NCBI GenBank assembly: GCA_020072815.1
Contig: JAIQGE010000001.1
Span: forward strand, 682,001-746,000
Source of the DNA: Terriglobia bacterium
Lineage (GTDB): Bacteria > Acidobacteriota > Terriglobia > Terriglobales > Acidobacteriaceae
DNA length: 64,000 bases
Direction: 5' to 3'
Position 1 is the stretch's first letter, and each line of letters opens with the position of its first letter. The position numbers and the translations under genes were made by a program. This document shows, one piece after another, positions 25,078 through 33,202 of this stretch. The notes beneath the pieces were generated by a model. It saw only the letters and a list, made by a program, of their open reading frames with translations, was not told where the DNA came from and did not search any database.

Positions 25078-26188
25078 CTTTTCCAGCAGTTTCCGCCGGG
25101 TGGCGAAACGTGGGGCCCTTAATGCCCTTCAAGCCTTTGACGACGGCAGTTTCTACGACCGTCCCCTTGGGGCCAACGGCCCAAATGTAAGTGACGCGGC
25201 CTCTTGCCACAGCAACGCTGTTCAGGTTCAGGCCCTCATCGCCGACTCGTCCCCAACTTTTGTCCCACATGAAGGCCCCGTTGATTCCTACGGCAACGAT
25301 GCTATCCACCCCGTGAGGCGACAGCAGGGCTGTGGACGAAAAGTACACGCCTTTGGGACTGGTCGGTTCCAACGGCTGCCACGTCTTCCCTCCGTCGCTC
25401 GTCCGCAAGACATTAGGCAAATCCGAGCTTTCCGGCTTCTGGTAGTCGCCGCCCACGGCAATTCCGTGCTTGGCGTCCTGGAAAGCCAGGGAAAAAATCC
25501 CCGAAGACGCGTTCGCCGGATGCATCGGCGTCTCCGCTACCTGCCAGGTCCTGCCGCGATCATTGGAGCGGAACACTCGCGCCACTTTTGCTCCACCGGT
25601 GGCGAACCAAACATTCTTTTCGCCTTGCACCACCAAGCAGGAATTGCTGGCGGCAAACGCTCCTTCGTTGGGAAGGGCAGCAGGCAGCGCAGCGGGTGGC
25701 AATTGGTTCCAGGTCAGGCCGCCGTCGTCGGTGATGAACAGCGCGAACTTGCCTTCGATGGGATCGCTCAGCACGATGCCGTGCCGGCGGTCCCAGAAAG
25801 CGACAGCATCAAAGAAAATCCCCGCACGCTTTTCTTCAAAGACTTGCTTCCAAGTCTTTCCGCCGTCGGTGGTGCGGTAGATCTGCGCCTGGCCCTTTTC
25901 GGTCGGGCCGGAGCTGATGATGACGGCCGTCTGGTCGTCGAAAGCGCGAATGCCGCGGAAGTCGAGTTTCTCCGCGCCGGCCACGGTCATGACAGACCAC
26001 GTCTTGCCGCCGTCGTCCGTGCGGATGATGGTGCCGTCCGTCCCGCTGGCCCAGACAACTTTCTCGCTGACAACGCTCAGGCCGCGGAATCCGGCGGTGG
26101 TGGGGATGGGGAGCTTTTGCCATTGGGCGCCGGCGGAGGCGAGAAGGAGCAAGAGTGGAACGAATAGTTTCATTCTGTTTTTCATCAT
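25073..26188 (-). CDS. Ycf48/HCF136-like beta-propeller, secreted
   Basis: 371 aa with a signal peptide (MKLFVPLLLLLASAGAQ). Repeated propeller motifs GGKTW, GGLTWNQL, RGRTWQV and GGKTWQPL mark a BNR/Asp-box-type beta-propeller of the kind called photosystem II assembly factor Ycf48 in plants and cyanobacteria. In non-phototrophs the family is an extracytoplasmic binding or glycosidase-like protein of unknown role, so no photosynthesis is implied. It stands alone; the 3' end meets the TA island junction. Confidence 0.85.
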   Translation of the reverse strand: MMKNRMKLFVPLLLLLASAGAQWQKLPIPTTAGFRGLSVVSEKVVWASGTDGTIIRTDDGGKTWSVMTVAGAEKLDFRGIRAFDDQTAVIISSGPTEKGQAQIYRTTDGGKTWKQVFEEKRAGIFFDAVAFWDRRHGIVLSDPIEGKFALFITDDGGLTWNQLPPAALPAALPNEGAFAASNSCLVVQGEKNVWFATGGAKVARVFRSNDRGRTWQVAETPMHPANASSGIFSLAFQDAKHGIAVGGDYQKPESSDLPNVLRTSDGGKTWQPLEPTSPKGVYFSSTALLSPHGVDSIVAVGINGAFMWDKSWGRVGDEGLNLNSVAVARGRVTYIWAVGPKGTVVETAVVKGLKGIKGPTFRHPAETAGKD

Positions 26189-26517
26189 TGCAGTCTCAAT
26201 CTGTCATCCTGAGCGAAGCGCCGCGAGAGCGCCGAAAAACTCCATGCTGCCGGGCGCGGAGTCGAAGGACCCCGAGAATGCTTGCGGCACGAATACAGCA
26301 TCAAGGCGTTCCCACCACGCGGCGCCGGGAAAATTCACTGAGGCTGCATGGGTGGCTTTGACATCTTCGGGATCCTTCGACTCGCCCTCGTCCCGACAAC
26401 GGGACTCGGGCTCGCTCAGGACGACAGTTCTTAAACGTTGGATTGCCTAAGCTGGATCCGCGCGAATCAGCGTTCATCCGCGCCTATCTGCGTAATCAGC
26501 GGCGAGATTCTTCTTCC
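26189..26517. repeat. Intergenic inverted-repeat element of acidobacterial type
   Basis: No gene is seen here. The gap holds a 227-base element (26201-26427) bounded by inverted repeats: CTGTCATCCTGAGCGAAGC at the left and GCTCGCTCAGGACGACAG at the right. An inner pair is GAGTCGAAGGACCCC at 26259-26273 and GGGATCCTTCGACTC at 26369-26383. The remainder, to the trpE stop, is the common GCGGATCCGCGCGAATCAGC type of low-complexity DNA. Confidence 0.65.
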
Positions 26518-28059
26518 TTACTCCCCCGATCTTGCCAGCTCCACCGCCCGCACCAGCGCCTGCGCTTTGTTCAGGCACTCCTGATACTCGCTTTCTGGTA
26601 CTGAATCGGCAACGATACCGGCGCCGGCCTGCACGTATGCCTTCTTGCCTTTCACCAGCATGGTGCGGATGGCGATGCAGGAATCCAGGTTGCCGGCAAA
26701 ATCGGCGTACAGGACTGACCCGCCGTAAACGCCGCGGCGCACCGGCTCCACTTCTTCAATGATCTCCATGGCCCGCACTTTGGGCGCGCCGGTGAGGGTG
26801 CCTGCGGGGAAGCAGGCGGCAAAGGCGTCCACCGCGCTCAGGTCCTTGCGCAGAGAGCCTTCAACCGACGACACCAGGTGCATCACGTGGGAGTAGCGCT
26901 CCACAAACATCAAGTTGGGGACTTTGACGGTGCCAAAGTCGCTGACGCGGCCCACGTCATTGCGGCCCAGGTCCACCAGCATCACATGTTCGGCGCGTTC
27001 TTTCTCGTCGCTGCGAAGTTCCTGTTCCAGGCGCAGGTCGTCGCTTTCGTCCTTGCCGCGCTTGCGCGTCCCGGCGATGGGCCGGTACTCCAGCCTGCGG
27101 CCGGTCACGCGGACCAGCATCTCCGGCGACGAGCCCAGCACGGTCATGGCTGCATTATTCTGAAAACCGCTGGAGCGCGATTTACCCGCATGAGCGGCTT
27201 CTGCTCTTTCGCCCGCCATGCGCAGAAAATACATGTAGGGTGATGGGTTCACGCGGCGCAGCGCGCGATAGATGCTGAACGGCGGCACGCCGGGCTCCAG
27301 CTCCAAGCGCAGCGAAGGCACGGCCTGAAACACGTCACCGGCCATGATGTACTCTTTGATTTTCTCCACCGTGGCGATGAACTTTTTCTTGGTGGTGGAA
27401 AGCCCAATCTTGACTTTTCCCTCCCGAGGCTTGGCGGCGCGCAGGTATTTCGCGGGCAAGGGCGCGGCCAGTTGCCGTTCAATCTTTTCAACGTCGCGGA
27501 CGGCGCGCTCGTAAGCTTTGCGCGGCGGCTCGCGCCGCACGTCGGCGGTGGCGATGATGTAGATCTCATGGCGCACGTGGTCAAAAGCCAGCAAGCGGTT
27601 GAAGAACATGAGCACGCAGTCGGGGACTTTCAAGTCGTCCTGGGCCAGTGAGGGCAGCCGCTCCAGTTGGCGCACCACATCGTGCGAGAAGAACCCCACA
27701 GCGCCGGCGGTAAACGGCGGCAGGCCGGGAACGCGGGCCGGCCGGTGCTCGCGCAGCATGTGGTCCAGCACCTGGAAAATGCTACCTTGGCTGTGCTGGA
27801 TGCGGCCCTGCTGTTCCAGCGTGATGTCGCGCCCGCGGGAACGCAGAATCATGTACGGGCGGACGCCGAGGAAGGTGTATCGCCCCACTTTTTCCCCGCC
27901 TTCCACCGACTCCAGCAGAAAGGCGTTGGGTTCTTCGGCGGCAATGCTCAAGAACGCCGAGACCGGCGTTCGCAGGTCCGCGCCCACGGTCTTGGCCACG
28001 GGGACCAGCGTGGCATCGCGGGCCAGGGCGGAAAACTGCTTGAAGTCGGGAAAGAGCAT
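26518..28059 (-). CDS. trpE: Anthranilate synthase component I
   Basis: 513 aa; converts chorismate plus ammonia or glutamine into anthranilate, the first step of tryptophan synthesis. The chorismate-binding domain shows VDLGRNDVGRVS, PAGTLTGAPKVRAMEII, YGGSVLYADF and QAGAGIVADSVPESEY. The N-terminal TrpE domain is present. The signature favours TrpE over PabB or MenF. No trpG or other trp gene is adjacent, and no attenuator leader was recognised upstream. It is transcribed divergently from the MBL-fold gene. Confidence 0.93.
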   Translation of the reverse strand: MLFPDFKQFSALARDATLVPVAKTVGADLRTPVSAFLSIAAEEPNAFLLESVEGGEKVGRYTFLGVRPYMILRSRGRDITLEQQGRIQHSQGSIFQVLDHMLREHRPARVPGLPPFTAGAVGFFSHDVVRQLERLPSLAQDDLKVPDCVLMFFNRLLAFDHVRHEIYIIATADVRREPPRKAYERAVRDVEKIERQLAAPLPAKYLRAAKPREGKVKIGLSTTKKKFIATVEKIKEYIMAGDVFQAVPSLRLELEPGVPPFSIYRALRRVNPSPYMYFLRMAGERAEAAHAGKSRSSGFQNNAAMTVLGSSPEMLVRVTGRRLEYRPIAGTRKRGKDESDDLRLEQELRSDEKERAEHVMLVDLGRNDVGRVSDFGTVKVPNLMFVERYSHVMHLVSSVEGSLRKDLSAVDAFAACFPAGTLTGAPKVRAMEIIEEVEPVRRGVYGGSVLYADFAGNLDSCIAIRTMLVKGKKAYVQAGAGIVADSVPESEYQECLNKAQALVRAVELARSGE

Positions 28060-28119
28060 GGGACGCTAGTGTACTCAACCGCCATTTACTCAACTGCCAG
28101 TTTACCCGATGGCCTCGGC

Positions 28120-28133
28120 TGTCCGAACGGACA
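28120..28133. promoter_or_regulatory. Inverted repeat TGTCCG-AA-CGGACA between trpE and MBL gene
   Basis: Perfect 6-bp arms with a 2-base spacer in a divergent intergenic region, a typical operator layout. A related TGTCC...GGACA site occurs at 39383-39398. Confidence 0.5.
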
Positions 28134-28191
28134 CGTCCTTCTTGTGCGGAGAAGTACACCCCTGATCACAGAAATGGCCCAGATTTTGGAA

Positions 28192-28197
28192 TATAAT
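28192..28197 (+). promoter_or_regulatory. Possible -10 element before the MBL-fold gene
   Basis: TATAAT in an AT-rich stretch about 120 bases upstream of the start codon; no clear -35 was found. Confidence 0.3.
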
Positions 28198-28318
28198 TTT
28201 TTTCAAACTTCAAGAGCACTCCCCCAACGAAGTTTCCCGCGTCCCAGCCAGATGAAAGGGACGCGACGCGCATTCCTGCACAACGAGTGGTACGGCTGCG
28301 TCACAAAGGTGAATGTGG

Positions 28319-29137
28319 ATGCTGATTAGGTTTTGGGGAGTTCGCGGCTCAACGCCGACCCCCCAGTTGGAGAATTTGCGCTACGGGGGCAACACCTCCT
28401 GCGTTGAGGTCCGCCTCAACGGGCACATCTACGTCTTCGACTGCGGCACCGGCTTCCGCAACCTGGGCAAACAGTTGCAGCAGGAAACCAACGGCAATCC
28501 GCTGTGCGCGCACATCTTCCTCTCTCATTTTCACTGGGACCACATCCAGGGAATCCCGTTCTTCGCCCCGCTTTACAACAACCCAACCAGCAAGTTTTTC
28601 TTTCACTCATCCAACCGCACGCGCGGTCTGCAGCGGGCGCTGGAAGAGCAGATGTCCGACCCGTATTTTCCCGTCAACATGAATGAAATGGCGGCGCACC
28701 GCCAGTTCTTCAACATTGAAGAAGGCCGGCTGGATTTTGACGATTGTTCGGTGCAGACCATGTGGCTCAACCATCCGCAGGGCTGCCTGGGCTTCCGCAT
28801 TGAAACCAAGGACAAAGTGCTGGTCTATGCCACGGACAACGAACCCGGCCATCCGGTATTCGACAAAAGCGTGCGCAAGCTGGCCGAAGGCGCCGACGTG
28901 CTCATCTACGACGCGCAATACCTGCCGGAAGAATACGCGGCCCGCCGCCTGGGCTGGGGCCACAGCCATTGGCGCGAAGCCGTGAACGTGGTGATGGAAA
29001 GCGGCGCCAAGGAACTGGTGCTCTTCCACCACGATCCTGACCACACCGACCAGTGTATTGACAGCATCGTCGCCAAAGCCCGCGAATACTATCCCAAGGT
29101 GAGGGCGGCGGCTGAGGGGATGGAGATAGTCCTCTAG
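28319..29137 (+). CDS. MBL-fold metal-dependent hydrolase
   Basis: 272 aa from ATG 28319, seven bases after AAGGTG; an in-frame ATG six bases earlier lies too close to that ribosome site. The metallo-beta-lactamase motif is HFHWDHIQGIPFF. Further metal ligands are suggested by YATDNEPG, GHSHWREA and FHHDPDHTD. The RFWGVRGSTP start and this layout match PhnP-like/cyclic phosphodiesterase-type hydrolases. The substrate is unknown. It appears to be a single-gene unit. Confidence 0.87.
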   Translation: MLIRFWGVRGSTPTPQLENLRYGGNTSCVEVRLNGHIYVFDCGTGFRNLGKQLQQETNGNPLCAHIFLSHFHWDHIQGIPFFAPLYNNPTSKFFFHSSNRTRGLQRALEEQMSDPYFPVNMNEMAAHRQFFNIEEGRLDFDDCSVQTMWLNHPQGCLGFRIETKDKVLVYATDNEPGHPVFDKSVRKLAEGADVLIYDAQYLPEEYAARRLGWGHSHWREAVNVVMESGAKELVLFHHDPDHTDQCIDSIVAKAREYYPKVRAAAEGMEIVL

Positions 29138-29171
29138 CAATTAGCAAATGGCAATTGGCAGTTAGCCTTTT

Positions 29172-29280
29172 TCTGTAATCCCGAGCGGAGCGAGGGAACC
29201 CTATCGTGACAACAACTGTCCGGCTCCCCTAAGCTTTTTTTCTGAAACCTTCGAGCGGAGAGAGAGGTCCCTATCGTGAT
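29172..29280. repeat. Two direct copies of a 39-40 base intergenic repeat
   Basis: Copy 1 (29172-29210) and copy 2 (29241-29280) share TCTG...GAGCGGAG-rich cores and end in CCCTATCGTGA; they are roughly three-quarters identical with a 70-base period. A T7 run separates them. Just before (29136-29166) is a copy of the dispersed AGCAATTAGCAAATGGCAAT sequence. No gene is seen in 29138-29383. Confidence 0.6.
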
Positions 29281-29383
29281 CGATCGGCTAAACGCGCTAG
29301 GAGGCGGCTCAGCCCTCGTGTAGGATTGGCAGTTGTCTTTGCAAGCGCGTGCTCGTGTGCCGTCGGCCTGACAGGAGGTAATC

Positions 29384-29989
29384 ATGACCAAGCCTAAAGC
29401 TCAGGACGACCGTGAAAAGAGAATTGAAGAACTAAAACGTCAGGCAGGAGAGCTTTGTGGCGGCCAGATGGAGGTTGGCGGCCTGGACGAATCGCCAGTT
29501 GAAGTGGAAGAGGCATTCTGGAAACACGTGGTGGACTACGAGGAAGCTCCGTGGACGACCCACTTCCAGCAACTTGAGAACGCCGGCGTGTCACTCCCCT
29601 CGCCGAATTCGCTCAAAGACGAGGAACTGACGGCAAAACTCTGGGAGGTAATTCAAAAGCTCGCCCTGCTTCAAGTGTTTATCGAACAGACAGATCATCT
29701 CAGCGACCGCGAGCTCTACACCCGTCTTTGGACCGATTCCCTTCGGGAGGAAACCAAGGCATTGCAACTGTCCGGCAATTCTTCATACCACTTGCAACTG
29801 CTCGGCAGCGGCAGCGAGGAAGATAACCAGCTCTATCTGAGGTATTACGCCGACGATGACTTTCGCCGGCATTGGCAGGAAGACTTTCCCAGCGACCTCA
29901 TCCCCTTCCACGAAAAACCACCTTACGACCGCGACCGTTTGCTGCCCAAACCGAATTACGGTTCGCGTCCGGGCGGGGAGCCAAACTGA
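29384..29989 (+). CDS. Conserved hypothetical protein
   Basis: 201-aa soluble protein with an excellent ribosome site (AGGAGGTAATC ATG). I do not know a function. It is acidic and helical, with an N-terminal charged region (KRIEELKRQAGELCGG) and a C-terminal block GSGSEEDNQLYLRYYADDDF...HEKPPYDRDRLLP. I recall similar blocks in uncharacterised proteins of Acidobacteria and Planctomycetes. No membrane segment or signal peptide is seen. Confidence 0.8.
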   Translation: MTKPKAQDDREKRIEELKRQAGELCGGQMEVGGLDESPVEVEEAFWKHVVDYEEAPWTTHFQQLENAGVSLPSPNSLKDEELTAKLWEVIQKLALLQVFIEQTDHLSDRELYTRLWTDSLREETKALQLSGNSSYHLQLLGSGSEEDNQLYLRYYADDDFRRHWQEDFPSDLIPFHEKPPYDRDRLLPKPNYGSRPGGEPN

Positions 29990-30071
29990 AAATGCCAGCC
30001 TGCCGCTCATACGCTCAGCTCCCCTGTTGCAATCGGGTCGACGTGAAGAAATTCGGAGTGAAGCTGTGAAG

Positions 30072-30908
30072 CTACTTTTTCATCAATTCATTGATCTCCG
30101 CATGTGAGACTGCTCCCTCGGTCATCGCGTTGTAGGTGCCAGTAGCTTTGGCTTCGTCGCACATGCGGCGTAGCAGGCCCATGGTCGAACGCATAGGGCC
30201 GGAGCCGTAACTGATGCGCTTCACGCCCAGCCTGGTCAACTCAGGAATGGACGGCACTCCGGGACCGGCCAATATGTTGATCGGTGACTTCCACTCGCCA
30301 ACCACGGTGCTGATTTGTCCCGGATCGCGCAGGCCAGGGACGAAAATGCAGTCTGCGCCGGCCTTCAGGTAGGCATGGCCGCGTTCCAGGGTGTCGCGCA
30401 GCGCTTCTTCGCGCGAGACGCCCTGGCGCCAATAAGCGTCCGTCCGGGCGTTGATCAGCAGATGGATTTTCAGCTTTTCGCCAATGCGGCGGACGGTCTG
30501 AATGCGGGCCGTCTGGTCGGCAATGCTGAATAGAATGCTGTGACTGGGGTGTCCGGGCACGGAATCTTCCAGGTTCACGCCCACGGCCCCGGCTTCAATC
30601 ACCTGTTCAATGACAGCTTCCAACTGCTGCGCGTCGCTGGAGAATCCGGCTTCAATATCGGCAGTCACCGGGACCTGCACGACCTCGGCAATCCGCTCGA
30701 TGGCCTGGGCCATCTCGGACCACGGGACATGCTGCCCGTCAGCGTAGCCCAGCGCGTTGGCTACGCCGGCGCTGGTGGTGGCGACGGCGGGAAAGCCGGC
30801 ATGCTCCACGATGCGTGCGCTGGCCGCGTCCCAGGCGTTGATCAGGATTACAGGACTTGCTGCGTGGTGTAATTCCAGCAGCCGGGCTGCTTTCTGGGTA
30901 TGGGTCAT
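30072..30908 (-). CDS. Isocitrate lyase/PEP mutase superfamily protein
   Basis: About 278 aa from ATG 30908 (MTHTQKAARLLELH). A TIM-barrel enzyme with INAWDAASARIVEHAGF, the metal-binding TADIEAGFS and GVNLEDS, and LLINARTDAYWR. These place it in the PEP mutase/isocitrate lyase superfamily (2-methylisocitrate lyase, oxaloacetate decarboxylase or carboxyphosphonoenolpyruvate mutase-like). The Cys loop of true isocitrate lyases (KKCGH) is not apparent. Substrate undetermined. The longer in-frame start at 30971 lacks a ribosome site. Confidence 0.85.
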   Translation of the reverse strand: MTHTQKAARLLELHHAASPVILINAWDAASARIVEHAGFPAVATTSAGVANALGYADGQHVPWSEMAQAIERIAEVVQVPVTADIEAGFSSDAQQLEAVIEQVIEAGAVGVNLEDSVPGHPSHSILFSIADQTARIQTVRRIGEKLKIHLLINARTDAYWRQGVSREEALRDTLERGHAYLKAGADCIFVPGLRDPGQISTVVGEWKSPINILAGPGVPSIPELTRLGVKRISYGSGPMRSTMGLLRRMCDEAKATGTYNAMTEGAVSHAEINELMKK

Positions 30909-31134
30909 AAGCTGCCTATCCTTCAAACCAATGTATTTAGGACTGGGTGCGACCGCCACTGATGTAACCAATCAGCCCCCGCCAGACTCAAGTCCTTGCT
31001 GCGGCCGCGCCCGCTCAAAGCCAGGGGAAAGCCGCAAGAGAGGATATAATGTTTTCCGGAACGGCCGATAGGCGCTTGGGGCTGCTGCTCTTGGTGCGAT
31101 TTCCCCTGCCAAGTGTAAGTTGCGGTTCTCCCGC

Positions 31135-31164
31135 TTGCTAGCTGACTGACGGCATCTCTATACT
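31135..31164 (+). promoter_or_regulatory. Probable promoter of the glutamate dehydrogenase gene
   Basis: TTGCTA (31135-31140) and TATACT (31159-31164) with an 18-base spacer, about 33 bases before the start codon. A second TATAAT lies farther upstream at 31045-31050. Confidence 0.5.
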
Positions 31165-31196
31165 CTACCCGTTTGCCCTAATTCCCTGGAGTTCAA

Positions 31197-32468
31197 ATGA
31201 AAACCATATCTTTAGAGCAGGAGCTGAATCCCTGGGAGGCCCAGGCAGCCCGCTTTGACTTTGCTGCGCAAAAGCTGAATCTGGATGAAGGCCTCTGGAA
31301 GATCCTGCGCTACCCCACCCGCGAAATCATCGTGCACATTCCCGTCTCCATGGATGACGGCCGCCTGGAAGTGTTTACCGGCTTCCGCGTACAACACTCC
31401 ATCGCCCGCGGCCCGGCCAAGGGCGGCGTCCGCTATTCGCCCGACGTAAACCTGGACGAAATCCGCGCCCTGGCCAGCTGGATGACCTGGAAATGCGCCG
31501 TGGTCAATATTCCTTTCGGCGGAGCCAAGGGCGGGATCATCGTAGACCCCAAGAAGCTATCTTTGGGCGAACTGGAAAAACTCACGCGCCGCTACACTGC
31601 CGAGCTCATCGAGTTCATTGGGCCGGAAAAAGACGTGCCCGCGCCGGACATGAACACCAACGAACAGACCATGGCCTGGATGATGGACACCTACTCCATG
31701 CACATGCGGCAGACGGTGACCGCCGTGGTGACGGGCAAGCCGATCAACATCGGCGGATCACGCGGGCGCCGCGAAGCCACCGGCCGCGGCGTGATGATCA
31801 ACTGCGACGAGGCCCTGCGCAAGTTCGGCATGGACCGCGAACGCACCCGGGTGATTGTACAGGGCTTCGGCAACGTGGGTTCCAACGCCGCCAAGTTGAT
31901 GGCCGACGCCGGCTACAAGATCATCGGCATTGCCGAATACAACGGCGGGCTGTTCAATGCCAAGGGCATCAACATTGACGACCTGCTGGAGTTCCGCGAC
32001 CGCAACAACAAACACGGCATCGTGGGCTTCCCCGGCGCGGAAGCCGCCGATCCCAAGGAACTTCTGGTCACCGACTGCGAGATCCTGATTCCCGCGGCAA
32101 CAGAGAATGTGATTACCAGCCAGAACGCCGCCGCCATCAAGGCCAAGATCATCTGCGAAGGCGCCAACGGGCCCACTACAGCGTCGGCTGATGAGATCCT
32201 GGCCGACAAGAAGGTCTTTATCATTCCTGACATTCTGGCCAACGCGGGCGGCGTGACCGCTTCCTATTTTGAATGGGTGCAGGACCGCCAGGGCTATTTC
32301 TGGAAAGAGTCAGCGGTGAACGAACAACTGGAGTTCATCCTGAGGGAAGCCTTTGAAGACGTGGTGCACTTCTCCGAGACGCACAACGTGAACAATCGCA
32401 TTGCGGCATACATGCTGGCCATCAGCCGCGTAGCGCATGTCATCAAGGTTAGAGGGATCTACGCGTAG
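31197..32468 (+). CDS. gdhA: Glu/Leu/Phe/Val dehydrogenase (glutamate dehydrogenase)
   Basis: 423 aa; reversible oxidative deamination of glutamate to 2-oxoglutarate with NAD(P). The catalytic region is [13 protein letters not shown] and the dinucleotide-binding motif is [27 protein letters not shown] is also typical. Length and motifs fit the small hexameric enzyme. GGAG lies five bases before the ATG. It is monocistronic, with a stem-loop about 100 bases downstream. Confidence 0.95.
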   Translation: MKTISLEQELNPWEAQAARFDFAAQKLNLDEGLWKILRYPTREIIVHIPVSMDDGRLEVFTGFRVQHSIARGPAKGGVRYSPDVNLDEIRALASWMTWKCAVVNIPFGGAKGGIIVDPKKLSLGELEKLTRRYTAELIEFIGPEKDVPAPDMNTNEQTMAWMMDTYSMHMRQTVTAVVTGKPINIGGSRGRREATGRGVMINCDEALRKFGMDRERTRVIVQGFGNVGSNAAKLMADAGYKIIGIAEYNGGLFNAKGINIDDLLEFRDRNNKHGIVGFPGAEAADPKELLVTDCEILIPAATENVITSQNAAAIKAKIICEGANGPTTASADEILADKKVFIIPDILANAGGVTASYFEWVQDRQGYFWKESAVNEQLEFILREAFEDVVHFSETHNVNNRIAAYMLAISRVAHVIKVRGIYA

Positions 32469-32568
32469 GACGCTTGGTCGCCGGAATTGCCAAAATTGCT
32501 AAGCAGTCGCGGCCAGGAAGAAAGATCGACCAGCAGGTTGGAGCGTAGCGACAAATCGAAAAGGATAA

Positions 32569-32588
32569 GGCCGCGGCGGACCGCGGCC
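32569..32588. terminator. GC-rich stem-loop between converging genes
   Basis: Perfect 8-bp stem GGCCGCGG-CGGA-CCGCGGCC between gdhA (+) and the histone-like gene (-). On the minus strand it is followed by TTATCCTTTTCGATTT, so it probably terminates the histone-like transcript and may work on both strands. Confidence 0.6.
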
Positions 32589-32654
32589 TCTGTACTGGTG
32601 ATTCTTCGTTGAACGGCGCCCAGATGAACGGCGCCACGCGGAACGGCGAAATAC

Positions 32655-33059
32655 TTACTTCTTCTTCTTTCTCCTGACGGCTTTTTTCTTCGGAGCTTTT
32701 TTAGCCGCCTTCTTCTTGCCCGCCTTCTTGGCGGCTTTCTTTTTTCCGCCTTTTTTCTTGGCAGCTTTCTTGGCTGGCTTTTTGGCGGCCTTTTTCTTGG
32801 CCGCTTTCTTTTTGGCAGCTTTCTTCTTCCCGCCGCCGCCTCCGCCGGAGCTGCGCTTAGGTGCTGGTTGGCTGGGAGCAGAAGTCTCACCGCCGCCCAT
32901 GCTTATGCTTCCGCCGCCGGTCTCAGCGCCAATGGATTCTTCTTCCTCTTCTTCGTAGTCCTCTTCAATGGAAGCGCTACCGAAGCCGCCGATGTCGCCG
33001 TAGTCGTCGTCGCTGTCATCCTCATGCCTTGCCTTGAGGGTCTCGTCGTAAAAGCTCAT
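32655..33059 (-). CDS. Histone H1-like protein with acidic N-terminal domain
   Basis: 134 aa in three parts. Residues 1-45 are strongly acidic (HEDDSDDDYGD, EEDYEEEEEES). Residues 46-76 form a Gly/Ser/Pro linker. Residues 77-134 are repeated KKKAAKK/KKAAKK units ending RRKKKK, as in the C-terminal tail of eukaryotic H1 and bacterial H1-like proteins (HctB, AlgP). Such tails bind and compact DNA. The acidic head is unusual and could mask the tail or bind a partner. The start has GGAGG six bases upstream. Confidence 0.8.
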   Translation of the reverse strand: MSFYDETLKARHEDDSDDDYGDIGGFGSASIEEDYEEEEEESIGAETGGGSISMGGGETSAPSQPAPKRSSGGGGGGKKKAAKKKAAKKKAAKKPAKKAAKKKGGKKKAAKKAGKKKAAKKAPKKKAVRRKKKK

Positions 33060-33202
33060 AGTTCCTCCAGAAATTAGGGCCGCTTCTACTTCTCTCCCGC
33101 AGTTGATTCAACTCCGAAACAGGCGCGGATTATAACAATTCACATGAATTGCATGTCAACTCCCGCGCACCAAGTGTGCAACTTGCGGCGGGAATAATCA
33201 AG

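Noticed and set aside
25073-26188. Photosynthesis link from the Ycf48/HCF136-like protein
   Set aside because: No photosystem genes are present and the family is widespread in non-phototrophs.
26201-26427. Candidate trpE terminator in the inverted-repeat element
   Set aside because: The arms are too far apart and no T-run follows on the minus strand.
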